DNA of 11,424 nt, taken from positions 1-11,424 of the forward strand of contig JAILDI010000010.1 in NCBI GenBank assembly GCA_024689525.1, read 5' to 3'. The notes below the pieces were generated by a model. It worked only from the letters and a program-made list of their open reading frames with translations, was not told the DNA's origin and did not search any database. The DNA is from Bacteroidales bacterium. Lineage in GTDB: Bacteria; Bacteroidota; Bacteroidia; Bacteroidales; UBA932. This document shows, one piece after another, positions 8,538 to 11,424 of this stretch (its first letter is position 1; the number at the start of each line of letters is the position of its first letter). The translations under genes and the position numbers were made by a program.

Positions 8538-8585
8538 AAAGTGTAAAGTCTGAAAGTGTAAAGTGTACTGTAAACTTTACACTTT
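8538..8585. repeat. Three copies of a 12-bp word: candidate activator-binding enhancer
   Basis: AAAGTGTAAAGT occurs at 8538-8549 and again at 8553-8564 (15-bp period). Its exact reverse complement ACTTTACACTTT is at 8574-8585, 9 nt after the second copy. With the predicted efflux-operon start near 8665 the array lies at about -127 to -80, the usual place of an NtrC-family enhancer. The second and third copies could also form a 12-bp hairpin followed by a short T-run, so the array might instead, or also, terminate the kinase transcript, although the stem is only one-third GC. Confidence 0.6.
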
Positions 8586-8618
8586 TCTCATATCAGGCCA
8601 AAAACATTACCCATTCAT

Positions 8619-8631
8619 TATCAATGCTTTG
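8619..8631 (+). promoter_or_regulatory. Candidate IHF/HU-type DNA-bending site
   Basis: TATCAATGCTTTG fits the IHF consensus WATCAANNNNTTR at every defined position. It lies between the repeat array and the sigma-54 promoter (about -46 to -34), where bending helps loop an enhancer-bound activator onto the polymerase. The consensus comes from enterobacteria and its use by Bacteroidota HU/IHF homologues is not assured. Confidence 0.4.
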
Positions 8632-8662
8632 TCGCATTCGGCACGGCGGGTGCTTATGTTTG
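8628..8662 (+). promoter_or_regulatory. Possible overlapping housekeeping promoter of the efflux operon
   Basis: TATGTTTG (8655-8662) matches TAnnTTTG exactly, and TTTG occurs upstream at 8628-8631, but the 23-nt spacer is longer than the 19-20 nt seen at the other promoters of this window. It is an alternative to, or would compete with, the sigma-54 promoter at 8639-8654. Both predict a start within a few bases of 8665. Confidence 0.4.
8639..8654 (+). promoter_or_regulatory. Candidate sigma-54 (-24/-12) promoter of the efflux operon
   Basis: CGGCACGGCGGGTGCT matches TGGCACGNNNNTTGCW at 10 of 12 defined positions. The invariant GG (8640-8641) and GC (8652-8653) are present with exactly the required 10 nt between them. 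The start would be near 8665, about 22 nt before the tolC-like ATG. The gene pair immediately upstream encodes a sigma-54 activator and its kinase, which makes a chance match less likely. An overlapping housekeeping -7 box is the main rival reading. Confidence 0.65.
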
Positions 8663-8679
8663 GTACGGTTAAACATAAG
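8653..8679. repeat. Perfect 9-9-9 dyad over the predicted transcription start
   Basis: CTTATGTTT (8653-8661) and AAACATAAG (8671-8679) are perfect reverse complements around a 9-nt spacer. The dyad begins at the C of the -12 element and ends 7 nt before the ATG. If transcription starts near 8665 the left arm is not in the RNA, so an operator for a dimeric protein fits better than an mRNA hairpin. Confidence 0.5.
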
Positions 8680-8686
8680 TATTGAC

Positions 8687-10021
8687 ATGAGAAACCTTTT
8701 CATTAGTTGTGTAGTTACGGCTCTGGCGCTTGCTGAGACAGTCAGCGCCAGCGGCCAGACTACAGTGATGACCCTCAACGATTGTATGCGTTACGCTATC
8801 TCCAACTCCACCAAGATCAGGATTCAGCAGGCGGCTATCGGCGATGCGCAGATTGACCGCAGGGATGCAGCGCTGGCGCTGTTCACGCCCCAGATCAGTG
8901 CACAGACATACGCATACTACAACTTCGGACGTAGCATCGACCCGCAGACAAACACGTATTTCAATACCACCTCGTTCCATAACAATTATGGAGTGAATGC
9001 CGGCTACGACCTCTTCGACGGCTTCAAAGCGGTGAACAATTACAAGATTTCCAAGACCGGGATGCTCATTGCCGATTCCCAGGAGAAGCAGGTAGAAGCT
9101 GACATTTGCCTAGCGGTGATGGAAGCCTACTACAACGTGGTGTACTACAAACGCCTCTGCGATGTGTACGAGGAGCAGGTAGCCGTAGCCGAGCAGTCGC
9201 TGGAGAAGGCCAAAAGGCAGGAAGAGCTGGGCCAGAAGGGCCACGCCGATGTGATTCAGATGGAGGCCGATTTGGCCGACCGCCAGTATGACCTGACGAA
9301 CACCTATAACTTGTATCGCGACCAGAAGATGACTCTGGCCGACCTGATGTTCTGGCCGATGGATGAAGAACTCAATATCGACACGTCGATGCCGGTATGG
9401 CAGATCGAACCGGTGGCCACGGAGTCTGTGGTAGACTTCGCACTGGAGCACAATCCGGGCATTCAGATTGCCTCTTGGCAGGAACTTAATGCCAGGCGCG
9501 AGCTGAATACAGCCAAGTGGCAGATGCTGCCTTCAGTAGGCCTGTATGCCGGATGGAGTACCAGCTACTATACCTATCAGGGTTCTACCACCAATCCATT
9601 TTGGAATCAGTTCCAGAATAACGGCGGTGAATATGTTGAACTATCGGTCTCCATCCCAATCTGGAATCGTCTGAGCAAGCAATCCGCCGTTTCCCGCCGA
9701 CAGCACGCCCTGGACAAGGCTACTGCAGAACTGGACCAAAAGCGCCGGGATGTGGAGAGCGAGGTCAGGAGGGCCATACAGGATTGCGACGGTGCCGCAA
9801 CGGCTTATCGGCAGGCACAGCATAGAGCAGAGGTGCAGGCCGAAGCCTACAACCTTAACCTCAAGAAGTTGGAGCAGGGGCTCATCTCCTCTCTGGAATT
9901 TCAGACGGCCAGCAACAACTACCTCAAGGCACAGGCCGATGAGATGAACAGCCTGTTCAAGTATCTCATCAAGCAGGCGGTAGTCCGCTATTACAATGGT
10001 GTTGAATACGTAAATCAGTAA
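8687..10021 (+). CDS. TolC-type outer membrane efflux protein
   Basis: A 444-residue outer membrane factor that would form the trimeric channel-tunnel of a tripartite exporter. A signal peptide (about 1-23, MRNLFISCVVTALALAETVS plus ASG) precedes the first family repeat, which opens with VMTLNDCMRYAISNSTKI (27-44). Long amphipathic helices (e.g. EEQVAVAEQSLEKAKRQEEL, and the matching YRQAQHRAEVQAEAYNLNLK in the second half) alternate with barrel-forming stretches such as AQTYAYYNFGRSID. Length is normal for the family. The start 8687 is preferred over an in-frame ATG at 8624 because it gives the signal peptide at once and because the upstream ATG lies before the predicted transcription start. 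It is the first gene of the efflux operon, with 4 nt to the adaptor gene. The exported substrate is unknown. Confidence 0.92.
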   Translation: MRNLFISCVVTALALAETVSASGQTTVMTLNDCMRYAISNSTKIRIQQAAIGDAQIDRRDAALALFTPQISAQTYAYYNFGRSIDPQTNTYFNTTSFHNNYGVNAGYDLFDGFKAVNNYKISKTGMLIADSQEKQVEADICLAVMEAYYNVVYYKRLCDVYEEQVAVAEQSLEKAKRQEELGQKGHADVIQMEADLADRQYDLTNTYNLYRDQKMTLADLMFWPMDEELNIDTSMPVWQIEPVATESVVDFALEHNPGIQIASWQELNARRELNTAKWQMLPSVGLYAGWSTSYYTYQGSTTNPFWNQFQNNGGEYVELSVSIPIWNRLSKQSAVSRRQHALDKATAELDQKRRDVESEVRRAIQDCDGAATAYRQAQHRAEVQAEAYNLNLKKLEQGLISSLEFQTASNNYLKAQADEMNSLFKYLIKQAVVRYYNGVEYVNQ

Positions 10022-10025
10022 AACG

Positions 10026-11282
10026 ATGGATAAGATTATTGAGAAGAAAACCGGATGGCGCGTAGCGTTCACGAAAAAGGCTCTGCCCTGGTGGCTGGGA
10101 GCGTTGCTGCTGGTATTTGTGATTTACCTTATTGCAAGGCCGAACAACAAGACTTTGCGTGTCGATAAGGATACTGTGACGATATCGACAGCCGTCAAAG
10201 GAGAGTTCAATGATTATATCCGCATCAGCGGAAGGGTGCAGCCGATGACAACGATTCAGCTGAGCCCGCAGGAGGGAGGTATCGTTGAGAAGATTCTCAT
10301 CGAAGAAGGGTCGATGGTAAAGGCCGGTGATGCAATTCTCATCCTCAATAACGACAATCTGGACCTCCAGATTTTGAACTCCGAGGCTGAACTGGCCGAG
10401 AAGGAAAATATCCTTCGCAACACCCAGATTCAGATGGAGCAGCAGAAGCTGGACGTCCGCCAGAATGTACTGGAATATGGGACCAATGTAGAGCGCCTGC
10501 GGAGAGCCTACGAGCAGCAGAAGGCCCTCTACGAGGACAAACTTATTGCCAAAGAAGAATACCTCAAAGCCGAAGAGGACTACCAGCTGGCCCTGCAGAA
10601 GTACAATCTGATGACTGAGCGCTCCCGGCAAGACAGCCTGTACAGAGGCACCCAGATTGACCGTATGGAGGAGTCCTTGGAGAACATGCAACTGAATATG
10701 TCCATGATCCGCAGGCGCAAAAGCAACCTGATTGTCAAGGCGCCCATCGACGGCGAGCTGGGCCTGCTGGACGTAGTCCTGGGCCAGAGCATCGCCGCCG
10801 GCACCAAGATTGGGCAAATCAATAGTGTAGGCACCTACAAGGTGGAAGCCCAGATTGACGAACACTATATTGACCGTGTGGTCGAAGGCTTGCAGGCGAC
10901 GTTTGAGCGCCAGGGCGAGACCTTCTCCACTGTCATTCGCAAAGTCTATCCGGAGGTCCGCGAGGGCAAGTTCAAAGCTGATTTCAAATTCGACGGCGAG
11001 CAGCCGGACAACATCCGCAGCGGCCAGACCTACTACCTCAACCTCCAGCTCGGCCAGCCCGAAGAGGCGGTGATTGTCCCCCGTGGTACCTTCTACCAGA
11101 AAACCGGCGGAAAATGGATTTATGTTGTTAACAAAGAGGGCACCAAAGCCGTCAAAAGAGAGATCCGTATCGGCCGCCAGAACCCCCAGTACTACGAGGT
11201 CCTTGAAGGCCTTGAACCCGGCGAGAGGGTGATTACCTCCGGTTATGATACGTATGGAGATAGTGATGTATTGGTATTCTAA
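10026..11282 (+). CDS. HlyD/MacA-type periplasmic adaptor (membrane fusion protein)
   Basis: A 418-residue adaptor linking an inner membrane ABC permease to the TolC-type channel. A cytoplasmic N-terminus (1-20) leads to a single membrane anchor (about 22-38, WWLGALLLVFVIYLIA). Next come the first beta/lipoyl half (about 70-108, GGIVEKILIEEGSMVKAGDAIL), a long alpha-hairpin (about 112-230, rich in Glu, Gln, Leu and Arg), the second lipoyl half (about 233-268, NLIVKAPIDGELG), and beta-barrel and membrane-proximal domains ending with GLEPGERVITSGYDTYGDSD. It lies 4 nt after the tolC-like stop and 3 nt before the permease start, so it is clearly co-transcribed. The following FtsX-type permease indicates an ABC-driven, MacAB-like pump rather than an RND pump. 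Confidence 0.93.
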   Translation: MDKIIEKKTGWRVAFTKKALPWWLGALLLVFVIYLIARPNNKTLRVDKDTVTISTAVKGEFNDYIRISGRVQPMTTIQLSPQEGGIVEKILIEEGSMVKAGDAILILNNDNLDLQILNSEAELAEKENILRNTQIQMEQQKLDVRQNVLEYGTNVERLRRAYEQQKALYEDKLIAKEEYLKAEEDYQLALQKYNLMTERSRQDSLYRGTQIDRMEESLENMQLNMSMIRRRKSNLIVKAPIDGELGLLDVVLGQSIAAGTKIGQINSVGTYKVEAQIDEHYIDRVVEGLQATFERQGETFSTVIRKVYPEVREGKFKADFKFDGEQPDNIRSGQTYYLNLQLGQPEEAVIVPRGTFYQKTGGKWIYVVNKEGTKAVKREIRIGRQNPQYYEVLEGLEPGERVITSGYDTYGDSDVLVF

Positions 11283-11285
11283 GCT

Positions 11286-11424
11286 ATGAAAGTATTCAGA
11301 AAGACAGGCGTTTCGACGCTGATTAATATCCTGGGAATGAGCGTGGCCTTTGCCGCGGCGATGATCCTGATGGTGCAGGTGAAGTGGGATTCCACTTATG
11401 ATAAGAACTTCGAGGGGCACGAGA
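11286..11424 (+). CDS. FtsX/MacB-type ABC transporter permease, N-terminal fragment (cut by window end)
   Basis: The frame opens with MKVFRKTGVSTLINILGMSV and stays open for 46 codons to the window edge. The basic start, an NILGMSVAFAAAMILMVQV membrane helix (about 12-31), and the following WDSTYDKNF segment are typical of the first transmembrane helix and start of the periplasmic domain of MacB-type permeases in Bacteroidota. It starts 3 nt after the adaptor stop. The ATPase subunit and any further permeases are not in view and would be expected downstream. Too short to name the subfamily. Confidence 0.8.
   Translation, partial: MKVFRKTGVSTLINILGMSVAFAAAMILMVQVKWDSTYDKNFEGHE

Noticed and set aside
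8553..8587. Second and third 12-bp repeats read as a firm rho-independent terminator
   Set aside because: The 12-bp stem is mostly A-T and the T-run is only four bases, and the extra direct copy upstream is not explained by a terminator. Kept as an alternative in the repeat entry, not as a separate call.
8624..8686. 21-residue N-terminal extension of the TolC-like protein from an upstream ATG
   Set aside because: It contains the -24/-12 promoter, lies before the predicted transcript start and hides the signal peptide.
9969..11420. 483-codon open frame antisense to the adaptor gene
   Set aside because: It mirrors the HlyD-type gene and runs across operon boundaries. It has no recognisable domain, signal or promoter.

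Overview
The window looks like chromosomal DNA of a Bacteroidales-type bacterium (phylum Bacteroidota) with moderately GC-rich genes. Four near-exact copies of the Bacteroidota promoter form (TTTG, about 19-20 nt, TAnnTTTG, or the TAnnTTTG box alone) lie in the intergenic gaps. Transcript leaders are predicted to be very short and Shine-Dalgarno sequences are not evident. The protein families (type B L31, GH51/GH3/CE1 plant-wall enzymes, an NtrC-type regulator with GAFTDA, FtsX-type permeases) fit that assignment. The genus cannot be told from the sequence alone.

Left end (1-487): the tail of an unidentified + strand gene meets the ribosomal protein bL31 type B gene (- strand) across a shared bidirectional terminator. 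The L31 promoter and the promoter of the next operon are back to back, with mirror-image -7 boxes.

Hemicellulose operon (488-5980, +): GH51 alpha-L-arabinofuranosidase, GH3 beta-xylosidase-like lipoprotein, a small winged-helix protein that resembles AlkZ-related proteins, and a secreted CE1 esterase with an N-terminal carbohydrate-binding-like domain. Gaps are 13, 2 and 39 nt and no internal promoter is visible. The enzymes would act together in the periplasm or outer membrane to debranch and hydrolyse (feruloylated or acetylated) arabinoxylan fragments. The AlkZ-like gene is out of theme.

Spacer (5981-6286): a tRNA-Glu(CTC) gene with its own consensus promoter and a strong terminator, followed by the promoter of the next operon.

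Two-component and efflux region (6287-11424, +): a sigma-54-dependent response regulator overlaps by 4 nt a short membrane histidine kinase that lacks a recognisable extracytoplasmic sensor. Next is a 169-nt control region, then a TolC-type outer membrane factor, a HlyD/MacA-type periplasmic adaptor and the start of an FtsX/MacB-type ABC permease cut by the window edge. The control region is the most interesting part. In order it holds a 12-bp word present twice directly and once inverted (candidate activator enhancer), an exact match to the IHF consensus, a near-consensus -24/-12 sigma-54 promoter, and a perfect 9-9-9 dyad overlapping the predicted transcription start. This is the classical enhancer / DNA-bend / sigma-54 layout. 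It suggests that the adjacent two-component system drives the efflux operon directly. A competing housekeeping -7 box overlaps the same site.
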